The translations under genes and the position numbers were made by a program. A model generated the notes under the pieces. It worked only from the letters and a program-made list of their open reading frames with translations, made no database searches and had not been told where the DNA came from. Shown here piece by piece: positions 45,846-54,721 of a DNA stretch of 64,000 nt. How positions within the stretch are numbered: position 1 is the stretch's first letter; each line of letters starts with the position of its first letter. The DNA is from JAGQOZ01 sp041399205 (lineage in GTDB: Bacteria; Planctomycetota; Planctomycetia; Pirellulales; Pirellulaceae): the NCBI GenBank assembly GCA_041399205.1, contig JAWKTK010000028.1, positions 46,275 to 110,274 on the forward strand, written 5' to 3'.

Positions 45846-46343
45846 TCACTCCTGTGACACCAGATTGGCGGGGTGCGTGTCAATCCGAATCGTTCGACCG
45901 AGCAAGCTGGCATCGTCTGGTTGCAACTTGATCACTCGTATATCCTGCAGCCGACTTGCCAATGTTGCGCCATTCTGCAAATAGCCTTTGAAACGAAAGG
46001 GCGCTGCGTCTTCGACAATCCATTGCTGTTTGCCGTTTTCCCAGTAAGTGATGGTCGAATTTTGACGTTCCCAACGACGAAGACCACCACCGTTCATGGC
46101 AACTGCCAGCGCGTCGGCCGATAACGCCAACACTCGATCGGAGTCTTGGATTTGATCGGCCACCTGATCTAAGACGGCGTGGTGGTAGGCGCTGCCCGTG
46201 TTCGCCGTTTGCCATTGCCGATGTGAAAATTGAAATACGCTGGTCACGGAAATGAACATCAGGGACATCACACCTAGCGCAAGCGTGACTTCGACCAAGG
46301 TCATACCCGTGATAGCATACCGTTGTCTCTTGCTGTATCTCAT
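45846..46343 (-). CDS. Type II secretion minor pseudopilin (GspJ-like)
   Basis: 165 residues. A prepilin N-terminus is clear: MRYSKRQRYAITGMTLVEVTLALGVMSLMFISVTSVF, with cleavage after ITG and Glu at position +5, as in pilins processed by the PilD prepilin peptidase. The soluble part is beta-like (QWQTANTGSAYHHAVLDQVADQIQD). The ATG overlaps the stop of the preceding gene by four bases (46340-46343). GspJ versus GspI/K cannot be decided surely from this length; the order of the operon suggests J. Confidence 0.75.
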   Translation of the reverse strand: MRYSKRQRYAITGMTLVEVTLALGVMSLMFISVTSVFQFSHRQWQTANTGSAYHHAVLDQVADQIQDSDRVLALSADALAVAMNGGGLRRWERQNSTITYWENGKQQWIVEDAAPFRFKGYLQNGATLASRLQDIRVIKLQPDDASLLGRTIRIDTHPANLVSQE

Positions 46344-46753
46344 TTGGCCACCTTCGTCAGCATGTCGACGGATAGCTCGTTCGCGTCCATCCGCCGATTA
46401 CGATTTTGGTCGAACCATTCGGTAGCGTGGACCACGCTTAGCTGATTCGGGATACCGCCGTCGCCGGACGTGTCACTGATTAACACGGAATAGCGAATTT
46501 GCGGCAAACCAACAGCTCGTTGCGTACCGGAAAAAACTCGACGGCCGCGGCGATTTTTCGCTAAGGATGCAAACCGTTCCAGGTCGTTGGCGCACAGTGT
46601 TTTCAGTTGCTGGAGTGTCTGTGATTGGTGTTGCGCCGCTTGTGCATCTGCCAGGAAATCAATGGTGGGAATCAGCACAGTGGACATGATCAGTCCACAC
46701 ATTACCAGTTCCATCAACGTAGCGGCTTGGCGCCTGCGACCACTTGGCTTCAT
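46340..46753 (-). CDS. Minor pseudopilin (GspI-like)
   Basis: 137 residues from ATG 46753, which overlaps the stop of the GspH-like gene by four bases (46750-46753). An upstream in-frame ATG would read through the neighbouring gene and lacks pilin character. The leader MKPSGRRRQAATLMELVMCGLIMSTVLIPTIDFLADAQ has the pilin hydrophobic helix and a Glu five residues after the cleavage site, with A before T in place of the usual G. The remainder is short and beta-like. It fits a minor pseudopilin of the secretion apparatus. Confidence 0.7.
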   Translation of the reverse strand: MKPSGRRRQAATLMELVMCGLIMSTVLIPTIDFLADAQAAQHQSQTLQQLKTLCANDLERFASLAKNRRGRRVFSGTQRAVGLPQIRYSVLISDTSGDGGIPNQLSVVHATEWFDQNRNRRMDANELSVDMLTKVAK

Positions 46754-47190
46754 CGTGCTGACGCTCCTGGCGAGACGATGCGGGCGAGCCCATTGGCGGG
46801 CGACAGGACCAAGACTTCGCCGGATTGCTTGTCCGTGATCGATACTTGCCGGTCGCATGTCCCGTTGGGAAAAAACGTCACTTGGGCATCACTGCTTCGC
46901 AAGTTGTTCGAATTCAATTCCAAGCGAACCGCTTCTGCTTGGCAGGTGCCTGTCACAGACACCAAGGTTCCTCGGGTAATTTGCAGACGAATCACAGCGG
47001 GCTGATTCGCGTAGACGGCGACCGACCGCTCATGTTCCAAGAATTCTTGGATGGTTCGTAATTCAACCCGGGCTTCACGTTGCTGGAAAAACGTGGTCTT
47101 TACCAGCGAAGCGGACGAAGCCATGGCGATGGCGACAATGCCCAGCACCATGAGCACTTCAAACAAGCTGAACGCTCGGTGCCTAGCCAT
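46750..47190 (-). CDS. Minor pseudopilin (GspH-like)
   Basis: 146 residues, intact. The leader MARHRAFSLFEVLMVLGIVAIAMASSASLV is a prepilin N-terminus with FSLFEV (Glu at +5 of mature pilin). The soluble part contains FFQQREARVELRTIQEFLEHERSVAVYANQPAVIRLQI, beta strands of a GspH/FimT-like fold. Transcribed with its neighbours on the minus strand; stop overlaps the next start by four bases. Gap to the GspG-like gene is 24 bp. Confidence 0.78.
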   Translation of the reverse strand: MARHRAFSLFEVLMVLGIVAIAMASSASLVKTTFFQQREARVELRTIQEFLEHERSVAVYANQPAVIRLQITRGTLVSVTGTCQAEAVRLELNSNNLRSSDAQVTFFPNGTCDRQVSITDKQSGEVLVLSPANGLARIVSPGASAR

Positions 47191-47214
47191 GATGATGTCC
47201 CTGTGTCGCTGAGC

Positions 47215-47549
47215 TTACGGACGGTTGAGATTGACAACCTTTTGCGTTGTGGCGTCAAACGTGTAGTAGCCGCCATAGGGCGTCGGATGTCGGCGCTCAT
47301 CTGCGTAACCATCACGTTGAAGTCGGACCAGATTGGTGTCAGGCCAACGCCCCATCTCCATGTAATAGGCTTGGACAATTGCATTTAGCTGTGAAATATT
47401 ATGCTCGTCCAATTTCTGTCGCGATTTCTCTCGCATTGCGCAATCGCGGCAACGGTTGCCGCTGCCACCACTGCCAAAACAACGACGGCGGCAATTACTT
47501 CCAGCAATGAAAAACCTGGACGTCGATTGTATTGGGATTTTCTTTTCAT
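47215..47549 (-). CDS. Major pseudopilin (GspG-like), one frameshift
   Basis: About 112 residues after correction, from ATG 47549: MKRKSQYNRRPGFSLLEVIAAVVVLAVVAAATVAAIAQ. The prepilin motif GFSLLEV is canonical. The frame breaks near 47436. Correction gives AQ-REKSRQKLDEHNISQLNAIVQAYYMEMGRWPDTNLVRL and then RRHPTPYGGYYTFDATTQKVVN. The YxMEMGRWP and PYGGYY parts resemble the conserved end of GspG. The upstream piece reads 47385-47549 and the downstream piece 47215-~47440. This would be the main subunit of the pseudopilus. It follows gspF by 145 bp, the largest gap in the operon. Confidence 0.75.
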
Positions 47550-47694
47550 GTTGATAGTCCTCCACGGTAAGGAAATGTTGCCTCCACAACAAACGCTATC
47601 TTGTTGTAAGCGGCGGCAACTGAATTCGACGCCACATTGGTTCTTCGGCTTTCCACATGCAGGCATTCAGAACCGGCAGTTTCGGTAAATCTGA

Positions 47695-48849
47695 CTACTC
47701 CAAAACTTCAAACATTTGGAACATGGGTGTGTAAATGGCTAGCACCAACGTTCCGATCGAACTGGCCAGAAGCAGAGTGATCACCGGTTCCATGGCTCCC
47801 ATGGCACCGTCAATGCGGCTTTCAATCTGCTGCCGCAGAACCACGCCGACGCTGCGAGTCGCTTCGGAGAGGTTACCGGTTTGTTCGCCAACAACAACCA
47901 GTTGGCTGACAGCTTCGGAAAAGACGTCGCGGTGCTTCGCCAATTCGGCGCTCAATCGATTGCCGGTTCGAATCGAAGTACTGATTTCCGACACGACATC
48001 GCGGATGGCCAGATTCGAGACACTGTCGACCGATTCGGCAATGGCATCCGCTGGGACGAATCCCGCTTGCGACAATGTGTTCACCGCTTCAATGAATTGC
48101 AAAACGGAAAAATCTTTGTACCACCCACCTATGACAGGTAGCTGCACCAAAGTCTTGTCCATGAACTTGGCCACCGAGCGTACTTTGCGAATTCTGACAA
48201 AGGCCACCAAGGCAGCCACACCAGTCGCCAGTAGGAACAGGCCGTAGTGATAAAGCGCGTCACTAATGTTGGCGACAAACAAGGTAATGGTCGGAAGTGG
48301 AACTTGCGCGTCTTCATACATCTCTTGAAACTGAGGTACGACACTCATCATGACAAACACAAACAGTCCGGTTCCGGAAAGCAGCACCAACGCCGGATAG
48401 CTGAGTTTCTTTAGCACTCGACGCCGTAGTTCTTGTCTTCGCTGCAGCGCATCGGCGATCAGTCGGAACGCTTGGACCAATGTTCCCGAACGTTCGGCAA
48501 TTCTGATTTGTTTGATCATCAATGGATCAAATACTTTGGGGAATTCGGCCAGTGCACTGCTGAGTGTTTGACCTGTTTGCACCGAGCAGCGAATTTTCTG
48601 CAGCACTTGAATATCCTTGCGAAACGCTTTGTCTCGCTCCATGGCGAACAACGCATTCTGGAGACTCAAGCCGTTTTCCAGAAGCATCGACATGAGTCCG
48701 AAAAAATGCGTCAACTGGCGGCGTCCCATTCGCACATTGGCTGGCAATGACGGTGTGCCACCAATTTTGACGGCATGAAGGGCTCGGAAAAGGTCACTGA
48801 GGGAAGCAAGCGACCGACTGGCTTTTGCATGTGCCATCTCGTTATCCAA
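47695..48849 (-). CDS. gspF: Type II secretion/type IV pilus inner-membrane platform protein GspF
   Basis: 384 residues, intact. Two copies of the T2SSF helical domain are seen: LTHFFGLMSMLLENGLSLQNALFAMERD... and SVLQFIEAVNTLSQAGFVPADAIAESVDSV, each followed by RTGQTLSSALAEFPKVFDPLM or RTGNRLSAELAKHRDVFSEAV and E-RSG / GEQTGNL motifs. The hydrophobic helices lie after the first domain and at the C-terminus (EPVITLLLASSIGTLVLAIYTPMFQMFEVL). It forms the inner-membrane platform that couples the GspE ATPase to pseudopilus assembly. The start overlaps the gspE stop by eight bases. Confidence 0.93.
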   Translation of the reverse strand: MDNEMAHAKASRSLASLSDLFRALHAVKIGGTPSLPANVRMGRRQLTHFFGLMSMLLENGLSLQNALFAMERDKAFRKDIQVLQKIRCSVQTGQTLSSALAEFPKVFDPLMIKQIRIAERSGTLVQAFRLIADALQRRQELRRRVLKKLSYPALVLLSGTGLFVFVMMSVVPQFQEMYEDAQVPLPTITLFVANISDALYHYGLFLLATGVAALVAFVRIRKVRSVAKFMDKTLVQLPVIGGWYKDFSVLQFIEAVNTLSQAGFVPADAIAESVDSVSNLAIRDVVSEISTSIRTGNRLSAELAKHRDVFSEAVSQLVVVGEQTGNLSEATRSVGVVLRQQIESRIDGAMGAMEPVITLLLASSIGTLVLAIYTPMFQMFEVLE

Positions 48850-50518
48850 TCGTCTTGAAGTAGACTTCTTCCAAGGTTGTCTTGCCTAACAGTGCTTGAC
48901 GCAGCCCCGCTTGCAGCAATTCAGTCATGCCGTTCTCAATAGCCATCTCGCGCAGTCGCGCCGCGGGTATGCCATCTTCAATGGCCTGTCCGATATCATG
49001 CGTCACGGGGAAGATTTCGAAGATGGGAATGCGTCCTGAATATCCGGTACCTTGACAATGTCGACAGCCCTTTCCAGCGTAGAACGTAGCGTTTTCTGGA
49101 ATGGACGCTTGAGCGTCAATGCGGTCCAACAGGCTCTTGCTGGGTGTTGTTGGCGTTTTGCATCGAGGACAAATGCTGCGCAGCAAACGCTGAGCGATAC
49201 TGCCCAACAAAGCGCCGCCCACCTTGAAGGGATCGATCCCCAAGTCAATTAAACGAGTGACTGCGCTGACGGCATCGTTGGTGTGCAGAGTGCTCAGCAG
49301 CAGGTGCCCGGTCAGCGCGGCCTGAATGGCGGTGTTGGCGGTTTCGTGGTCGCGAATTTCCCCCACCATGATGATGTCCGGGTCCTGTCTCAGAATAAAA
49401 CGTAACGCGTTTGCAAAGCCCATGCCGTATTCATTGTTGGACTGCACTTGGTTGACGCCGGAGATCTGATGCTCCACCGGATCTTCCACGGTCACAATAT
49501 TGCGTTTCACATGGTTCAAGTGAGTCAGGACGGCGTACAATGTTGAACTTTTACCGGATCCGGTGGGGCCGGTGAGTACCAGCATGCCGTGCGGTTTGTC
49601 AATCAAGGATTGGACCAACTCTAATTCGGACGAACTGAAACCGACATGTTCTAGGTGGAACGATTTGCCGCCTTCGTCCAGAAGTCGCAGCACCACCTTT
49701 TCGCCTCCCGTGGTCGGTATACTGCTGACACGAAAACTATATCGATGATTTTCGTGCGCCAGCGAAATCTGGCCGTCTTGCGGACGACGTTGTTCGGTTG
49801 TATTCATGTTGGCCATGACTTTGATTCTGGCAATCACCGCTTCTTCAATGTGACTGGGAATGGTCATGACCTGTTGCAGTTCGCCGTCCACTCGGTAGCG
49901 AACTCGCATCTCCGGATTGTCCGGCTCCAGATGAATGTCGCTGGCTTCGGCGTTACTGGCTCCCAACAAGATGGCTTGCACCAAACGCACCACAGGCGCG
50001 TCAATCGGTTCGATTTGCTGGTCTACTTCCGCGTCATCTTCGCCTCGACGCAATTTGTCCAGCTTGACGTCGATAATGGTTTGTCGAGCCATCGAACGTT
50101 CGTCAAAGGCGTGATCCAACATTTTGACGACACTGGACGGATGGGAAATCACCGATTCCACTTGGTAGCCGGTCAGCAGTTCTGCTTCCGCAATCGCCTC
50201 GATATCGTCCGGAGAAACCATGGCCAACGTCAGCGTACGCTGTTGCACGTTGACCGGGACCACTTGTCGGCTGCGCTGAAACGCTTCGGGCAGCAGTCGA
50301 GAAACTTGGACGTTGACGGCCTGCGGTTCGATATCGCAATAGGGCACATCAAACTGAATAGACAGAGCTTCGCCCAATTGATCCGCGGTCAGTAGACCAA
50401 GGTCTAGTAGCCGATCGCCCAGCATTTGTCCGGGGCTTTTGCTGGCTAAGGCAGACGCCAACTGTTCTTCGGTCAGCAAGCCTTGTCGAATCAGAATGTC
50501 GCCCAGTTTTCCTGCCAC
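48842..50518 (-). CDS. gspE: Type II secretion/pilus assembly ATPase GspE
   Basis: 558 residues, intact. An N-terminal MshEN-type domain (GDILIRQGLLTEEQLASAL, ALSIQFDVPYCDIE) is followed by the ATPase core: Walker A GPTGSGKSS (317-325), Asp box (TVEDPVEHQISGVNQVQ), Walker B region DPDIIMVGEIRD, His box (HLLLSTLHTNDA) and a tetracysteine zinc motif (CPRCK...CRHCQGTG). The start ATG 50518 is placed ten bases after the stop of the receiver-like gene. It drives pseudopilus assembly at the inner face of the membrane. Confidence 0.96.
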   Translation of the reverse strand: MAGKLGDILIRQGLLTEEQLASALASKSPGQMLGDRLLDLGLLTADQLGEALSIQFDVPYCDIEPQAVNVQVSRLLPEAFQRSRQVVPVNVQQRTLTLAMVSPDDIEAIAEAELLTGYQVESVISHPSSVVKMLDHAFDERSMARQTIIDVKLDKLRRGEDDAEVDQQIEPIDAPVVRLVQAILLGASNAEASDIHLEPDNPEMRVRYRVDGELQQVMTIPSHIEEAVIARIKVMANMNTTEQRRPQDGQISLAHENHRYSFRVSSIPTTGGEKVVLRLLDEGGKSFHLEHVGFSSSELELVQSLIDKPHGMLVLTGPTGSGKSSTLYAVLTHLNHVKRNIVTVEDPVEHQISGVNQVQSNNEYGMGFANALRFILRQDPDIIMVGEIRDHETANTAIQAALTGHLLLSTLHTNDAVSAVTRLIDLGIDPFKVGGALLGSIAQRLLRSICPRCKTPTTPSKSLLDRIDAQASIPENATFYAGKGCRHCQGTGYSGRIPIFEIFPVTHDIGQAIEDGIPAARLREMAIENGMTELLQAGLRQALLGKTTLEEVYFKTIG

Positions 50519-50527
50519 AATAAGATC

Positions 50528-51058
50528 CTAACTTCGTTTCCAGAGACCGATCGTGGTGCGTTTCTTGGCTGTTTCGGCGGTGCGCCGGTCGCCGTGCCGA
50601 CGATCCAACTGACGACGATCTGTCACTCGGCGATTCTGACGACGGTCGTCACGTGATCGAGTTCGAACCGCGATAACTCGATCTGGCGCAAGAAGCGTTT
50701 CCACTTTGTCTTGCAGCACGGCGGGATCATATGGAATGAACAGATAGTCATCCGCTCCGGCCAGGAAGACCTGTCGTACCGAATCCAAACTGCTGTTGCT
50801 GGACAGAACCATGATTGCCAGGTCAGCGGCAGACATGCGGATGCGAATGTCGGTCACCACCTGCGTCGTGTCCGATTCGCTGATGTCGCTGCCGAGTATC
50901 AACAGGCGAGGCTGTTGCTGAGTGATTTCGTCCAGCAGTTGCATGGCGTTGCGATTGGAAACGACGTCATATCCCAACAATTGTAGACGGTATTCCGTGA
51001 TGTTGGTTAACAACGGATCATGGAGACAGATCAGAATTTTGTCAGTACCATCGGCCAT
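50528..51058 (-). CDS. Degenerate response-regulator receiver protein, first gene of the secretion operon
   Basis: 176 residues. The fold of a CheY-like receiver is readable (ILICLHDPLLTNITEYRLQLLGYDVVSNRNAMQLLDEITQQQPRLLIL..., IMVLSSNSSLDSVRQVFLAGADDYLFIPYDPAVLQDKVETLL). However the usual acidic pair is changed (ICLHD in place of VDD), the phosphorylated Asp region reads LILGSDI, and the conserved Lys is Asn/Ser in VLSSNSS. It probably cannot be phosphorylated in the usual way. The C-terminus is a basic tail (RDDRRQNRRVTDRRQLDRR). It is ten bases upstream of gspE. It could regulate or localise the secretion machine. Confidence 0.75.
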   Translation of the reverse strand: MADGTDKILICLHDPLLTNITEYRLQLLGYDVVSNRNAMQLLDEITQQQPRLLILGSDISESDTTQVVTDIRIRMSAADLAIMVLSSNSSLDSVRQVFLAGADDYLFIPYDPAVLQDKVETLLAPDRVIAVRTRSRDDRRQNRRVTDRRQLDRRHGDRRTAETAKKRTTIGLWKRS

Positions 51059-51591
51059 TGGAATATTCGCTTCGAACTAAGCCCACTGTAAATTGCCGGC
51101 GCGAACCCATTTGGCTCCTGTCGCGCCCATCGACATATAGGTTGCGGCTTACTCGCGCGAATGAACTTCGGGGCGATTGCAGCGAATCTGACGTTCAATT
51201 GCGGAAAACCACACGCTCCAACCAATCCGCTTCTCCGCGCTCAGCCAATTGGCGCAGGAGTTTTGAAGTTGCGCTTTTTCATCGCCCGAAACGTAAGTGA
51301 GGCAAAATTGTGTGCTTCTGAAATCCCTCGCTGACGCTTTTTGAAGTTGCGCTTTTTCCTAGCCCGAAACGTAAGTGAGGGAAAAAACGGACACTCCGAA
51401 ATCCCTCGCTGACGCTTCGGGCTAGGAAATTCCGCCGGAAAATGCAAAAGCGCAACTTCACAACGAACGCGGCGGGATGTGAAGTATCGCAATCTCAAGA
51501 AACGCAGCGTTAAGATTCGCCGCGTTTTGGCCTCTGATCTAGCGCTACGTGGCAATGATTTGTCGCGTTGGTGTACACCCGTGTGAAACGC
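51059..51591. other. Intergenic region with repeat element
   Basis: No gene is convincing between the receiver-like gene and the phosphodiesterase-type gene (the former reads left; the latter ends here). The main content is the repeat at 51283-51424 described separately. A promoter for the secretion operon should lie in 51059-51250, but no clear -35/-10 pair was found. Confidence 0.5.
51283..51424. repeat. Dispersed inverted repeat, family TAGCCCGAAGCGTCAG, copy 3
   Basis: The full element has arms at 51360-51382 (TAGCCCGAAACGTAAGTGAG...) and 51402-51424 (TCCCTCGCTGACGCTTCGGG...). A degenerate half element at 51283-51338 precedes it. The two share the phrase GAAGTTGCGCTTTTTC. Beyond 51424 lies CCGCCGGAAAATGCAAAAGC, which matches the inverted flank of copy 1 at 12.6 kb. 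Confidence 0.85.
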
Positions 51592-52917
51592 TCACGCTGT
51601 GATGCCGAATTGCCGCAAGACAATTTCAAACACGTCTGTTTCGGCTGTCGGTTGCTGCGGAAAGACACCTCGTTGCGAAGCAAGCAAAACGCCGTGTTGC
51701 GAATCCAACTTGGCAGGAGCTCCGTGCGAACCTTTGATCAATGTGGCGTCCAGCGGAATTGATTTGGTGGCCATGTCAAAATGCAATTCGACTGGATCGT
51801 AACCGGGCTTGCGATGAATGTCGACGGTTCGCGCATAGGAAGGCGGCTAACGCATCGTCCAGCCACCAGTAATATGCCTGCCAGCTGTTTGGTGTGGAAA
51901 TTACAATGACTTCGCCCGAACGTTCGTGATCCATTCCGTATTGAGTTCGATCATCACCCGCCAGCACTTCGTCCACACCCGGCTGCCCTTGAAACAACTT
52001 GGCCACGGCTGCAATGTCGTTGGGATCTTTGACAAAGATGTGCGAAAACTGATGGTCCACCAACGCCCACGCTCGGCTCTGAGCATAGTCTAGATGTTCT
52101 CCGTCATCGCGCACGTCAATAGCCAGCATTCCGGCGTCTCGAAGTAGCCGGTTGGGATACAGCACATGATCGACGGGGACAATGGTGTATTCCGAAGCAA
52201 CCAGCCACAACACATTTTCCAGCGCTTGTTGGTAATCCGTAATCAACGTTCCCAATACACGGTCTAGGTCAGCGCATGCCTGCAGGGCCGCCGGGCTGTC
52301 GGGACCGTCTTTTTGCGCGGCATAGTCCAAATGCGGCAAATAGAGATAAGAAAAACGAGGCTTCTGCTTTTGGGCAGCCAGCGCGGCTGATTTGCAAATC
52401 CAATCAGTGGCTTTGATGTTGGCCAGCGGACCCCAAAAATGTTGCAGCGGGAAATGTCCCAGCGCGTCCCGCAGTTCGCCATACAGATTGGTGGGCTTGG
52501 TATAACACCATAATGATTCCGAACCGTCTGGATTGTGCACGGGCGCCGGCATGCAGACATAGTCGGCCCACAGCCCTTGCTGAGCATCGGGAACCAAGCG
52601 GCCGAAGTCAAATTCGGATCGTGTTGATGCAAGACGTCCCAGATTTGCGGGCGTTGGATTTTTTCGTTCCAAGCGGTCCACATTTCCACTTTGTTTTCTT
52701 TTCGCCAATAAAAACCGTTGGCAATCACGCCGTGCTGTTGGGGAAGTTGCCCGGTCAGCAAATTCGCTTGGACTGGCCAGGTGACGCACGGAAAGCTGGG
52801 AATCAGCGGCGCTGAATCGCCGTCCGCGACAAGTTGCTGCAAGTTTGGCATGCGACTCAAGTCGGCCGCTCGCAGCCCCGGAACCGAAAGTAGTACGACG
52901 TGATCGTTCAAGGGCAT
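51592..52917 (-). CDS. Alkaline phosphatase superfamily phosphodiesterase (two frameshifts)
   Basis: About 440 residues after correction, from ATG 52917, preceded by the ribosome-binding site GCAGGAGA. The superfamily pattern is present: VVLLSVPGLRAADLSRMPNLQQLVADG, SFPCVTWPVQANLLTGQLPQQHGVIANGF (Thr nucleophile region TWP), LPHLDYAAQKDGPDS, VASEYTIVPVDHVLYPNRLLR, and KGSHGAPAK near the end (metal-binding His). The frame breaks near 52575 and near 51850. The correction joins MLSKGCG to ADYVCMPAPVHNPDG, and DDALAPS to YARTVDIHRKPGYD. Like nucleotide pyrophosphatase/phosphodiesterases it hydrolyses phosphate or phosphonate esters. No signal peptide is seen. The substrate is unknown. Confidence 0.85.
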
Positions 52918-53074
52918 TCTCCTGCAACCTGAGGCTTAGCGACTAAGTTTTACGGCGTTTTATCCGAAGCAGTCCCCACGTTCAACGGGCAATCTGAGCA
53001 CTTCCAGCTTGTCGGCAGACGAATCCAGCGTTACATTCCAACTCTGTTTTCCGATGCGTCAGTAGGAGCGAAGT

Positions 53075-53422
53075 ATGAAATTGATCGTCGCCATCATTCA
53101 GCCTAGTCGCTTGGAAGCAGTCAAAGCTGCGTTGACGGATGTCGAGGTTTTCCGGTTGACGGTCATGGATTGCCAAGGATTTGGACGACAAAAGGGGCAG
53201 ACCGATGCGTTTCGCGGACGTGAATTTTCGGTCAACCTGCTTCGCAAAGTACAGCTGCAAATTGCCGTCAACGAAGAATTTGTCGAACCGACCATCAACG
53301 CCATTATTAAAGGGGGACGAACGGGCGAACGAGGAGAAATTGGCGACGGCAAAATCTTTGTGCTGCCGTTAGATGATTGTATTCGAATTCGCACTGGGGA
53401 ACGAGGCAACGAAGCGATCTGA
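53075..53422 (+). CDS. glnB: P-II nitrogen regulatory protein with Phe at position 51
   Basis: 115 residues, intact. All P-II blocks are present: MKLIVAIIQPSRLEAVKAAL, MDCQGFGRQKGQTDAFRGREFSVNLLRKVQLQIAV (T-loop region), the B-loop AIIKGGRTGERGEIGDGKIFVLPLDDCIRIRTGERG. Counting from Met1, residue 51 is Phe (FRGREF51) where E. coli GlnB has the uridylylated Tyr51. P-II proteins bind ATP/ADP and 2-oxoglutarate and control targets such as glutamine synthetase adenylylation or AmtB. Ribosome-binding site TAGGAGCG precedes ATG 53075. No amtB or glnA is adjacent, so whether it is a GlnB or GlnK type cannot be settled from the context. Confidence 0.93.
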   Translation: MKLIVAIIQPSRLEAVKAALTDVEVFRLTVMDCQGFGRQKGQTDAFRGREFSVNLLRKVQLQIAVNEEFVEPTINAIIKGGRTGERGEIGDGKIFVLPLDDCIRIRTGERGNEAI

Positions 53423-53897
53423 CGCTGCTCAGCGTGCCGCCAACCATTTGTTCAAGTCTTCCGTCCCGGTTCGAATCGACGCTGGCCGCAAAGTCCGCCG
53501 CAGCTGGATTGAAGCACAAATCGCATTTGCCCCAGAATCTGACTGGTTTCCCGGATCAATGCGACACACTTGAAACCTGAAATATTAGTTCTGTAGGGTG
53601 GCACGTGTTCAGCTTATTCGTTCGGATTAAGGCGGTTCTGACGGATATCCTTGGGCTTCGATATGTCACGAATCCGACGATTTGGTCACACTCGTTTGGA
53701 GAAAGCTGCATTTCAGGAATCCGACGAAAGTGACGTGTCTTGACCGAAACGGCGCAGAAACCTAGACTTCCGGGTTACGTCCGACCGGTTTTGGCAGCGT
53801 ACTTCGGTTCTCGAAGGGGTATCCCGAACGTCAGGCGTTAATCGACGCGTGGTAATTAAACTAACAACTTATTGTTTACCAACACGAAGGTTTTACG
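53423..53897. other. Intergenic region, nothing recognised
   Basis: 475 bp between P-II and the first metallophosphoesterase. Short open frames overlap the end of P-II, without starts or motifs that support them. It is likely to contain the promoter of the metallophosphoesterase genes, but I see no clear site. Confidence 0.5.
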
Positions 53898-54644
53898 GTG
53901 AAACGAGCGCTAATCAGTGACGTGCACAGTAATTTGGAAGCATTGCGCGTTGTGCTCGAAGATATTCGTGGACAGGGGATCACCGAAATCTATTGTTTGG
54001 GTGATATTATTGGCTACGGCCCGAATCCTCGCGAGTGTCTAGACGAGGTGATGAAGTGCAAGGTCTGCATTCTGGGGAATCACGACCAAGCCGCCATGTT
54101 CGATCCCGACGGATTCAATCCGGTTGCATTACGAGCCGTCTATTGGACTCGAGAACAACTGGAAGAAGGTGGTTCGTCGCTGGACATTAATCGTCGCTGG
54201 GATTTTTTGGGCGAATTGCCTCGTTCACGTGACGAAGGAGAAATGGTGTTCGTCCATGGTTCGCCTCGAGAACCAACCAACGAATACGTCTTTCCGGAAG
54301 ATGTCTACAATCAGCGAAAGATGCAGGTCTTGTTTGACCGACTGCAATTGTACTGTTTTCAAGGGCACACGCACATTCCCGGCGTTTTTACCGCCGGGGG
54401 CGAATTCATCAGCCCGGATGAATGCAATTATGAATATCGCTTGACCGGCGACAAAGTGATGGTCAATGTTGGCAGTGTGGGACAACCTCGTGATGGTGAT
54501 CCTCGCGCGTGCTATACCATTCTCAATGACGATTCGGTGGCGTTTCGCCGACTCGAGTATCCGTTAGACGAAACGATCTCCAAGATCTACAGTCAAAAGG
54601 ATTTGGACAACATGTTGGGAGACCGGCTGCGCGAAGGTCGTTAA
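53898..54644 (+). CDS. Metallophosphoesterase (YfcE/MJ0936-like), first of tandem pair
   Basis: 248 residues from GTG 53898. All calcineurin-like motifs are present: DVHSNLEA (DxH), GDIIGYGP (GDxxxxG), GNHD, then VHGSPREPTNEYVF (second His block) and GHTHIPG (GHxH). Metal ions should be bound by these His and Asp residues. The family hydrolyses phosphomonoesters or phosphodiesters in the cytoplasm. The frame is intact. The next gene is a homologue of it in the same orientation. The natural substrate is unknown. Confidence 0.92.
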   Translation: MKRALISDVHSNLEALRVVLEDIRGQGITEIYCLGDIIGYGPNPRECLDEVMKCKVCILGNHDQAAMFDPDGFNPVALRAVYWTREQLEEGGSSLDINRRWDFLGELPRSRDEGEMVFVHGSPREPTNEYVFPEDVYNQRKMQVLFDRLQLYCFQGHTHIPGVFTAGGEFISPDECNYEYRLTGDKVMVNVGSVGQPRDGDPRACYTILNDDSVAFRRLEYPLDETISKIYSQKDLDNMLGDRLREGR

Positions 54645-54721
54645 GATTCTTGGCGTTTGGTACGAAACGCGTCTCGGCAAAACCCCTGAAGCAACGTTCC
54701 GCAACGTTGGCTTTTTTCAAA

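Noticed and set aside
53373..53580. Small gene downstream of P-II
   Set aside because: The frames overlap the P-II coding end and show no start site or conserved feature.
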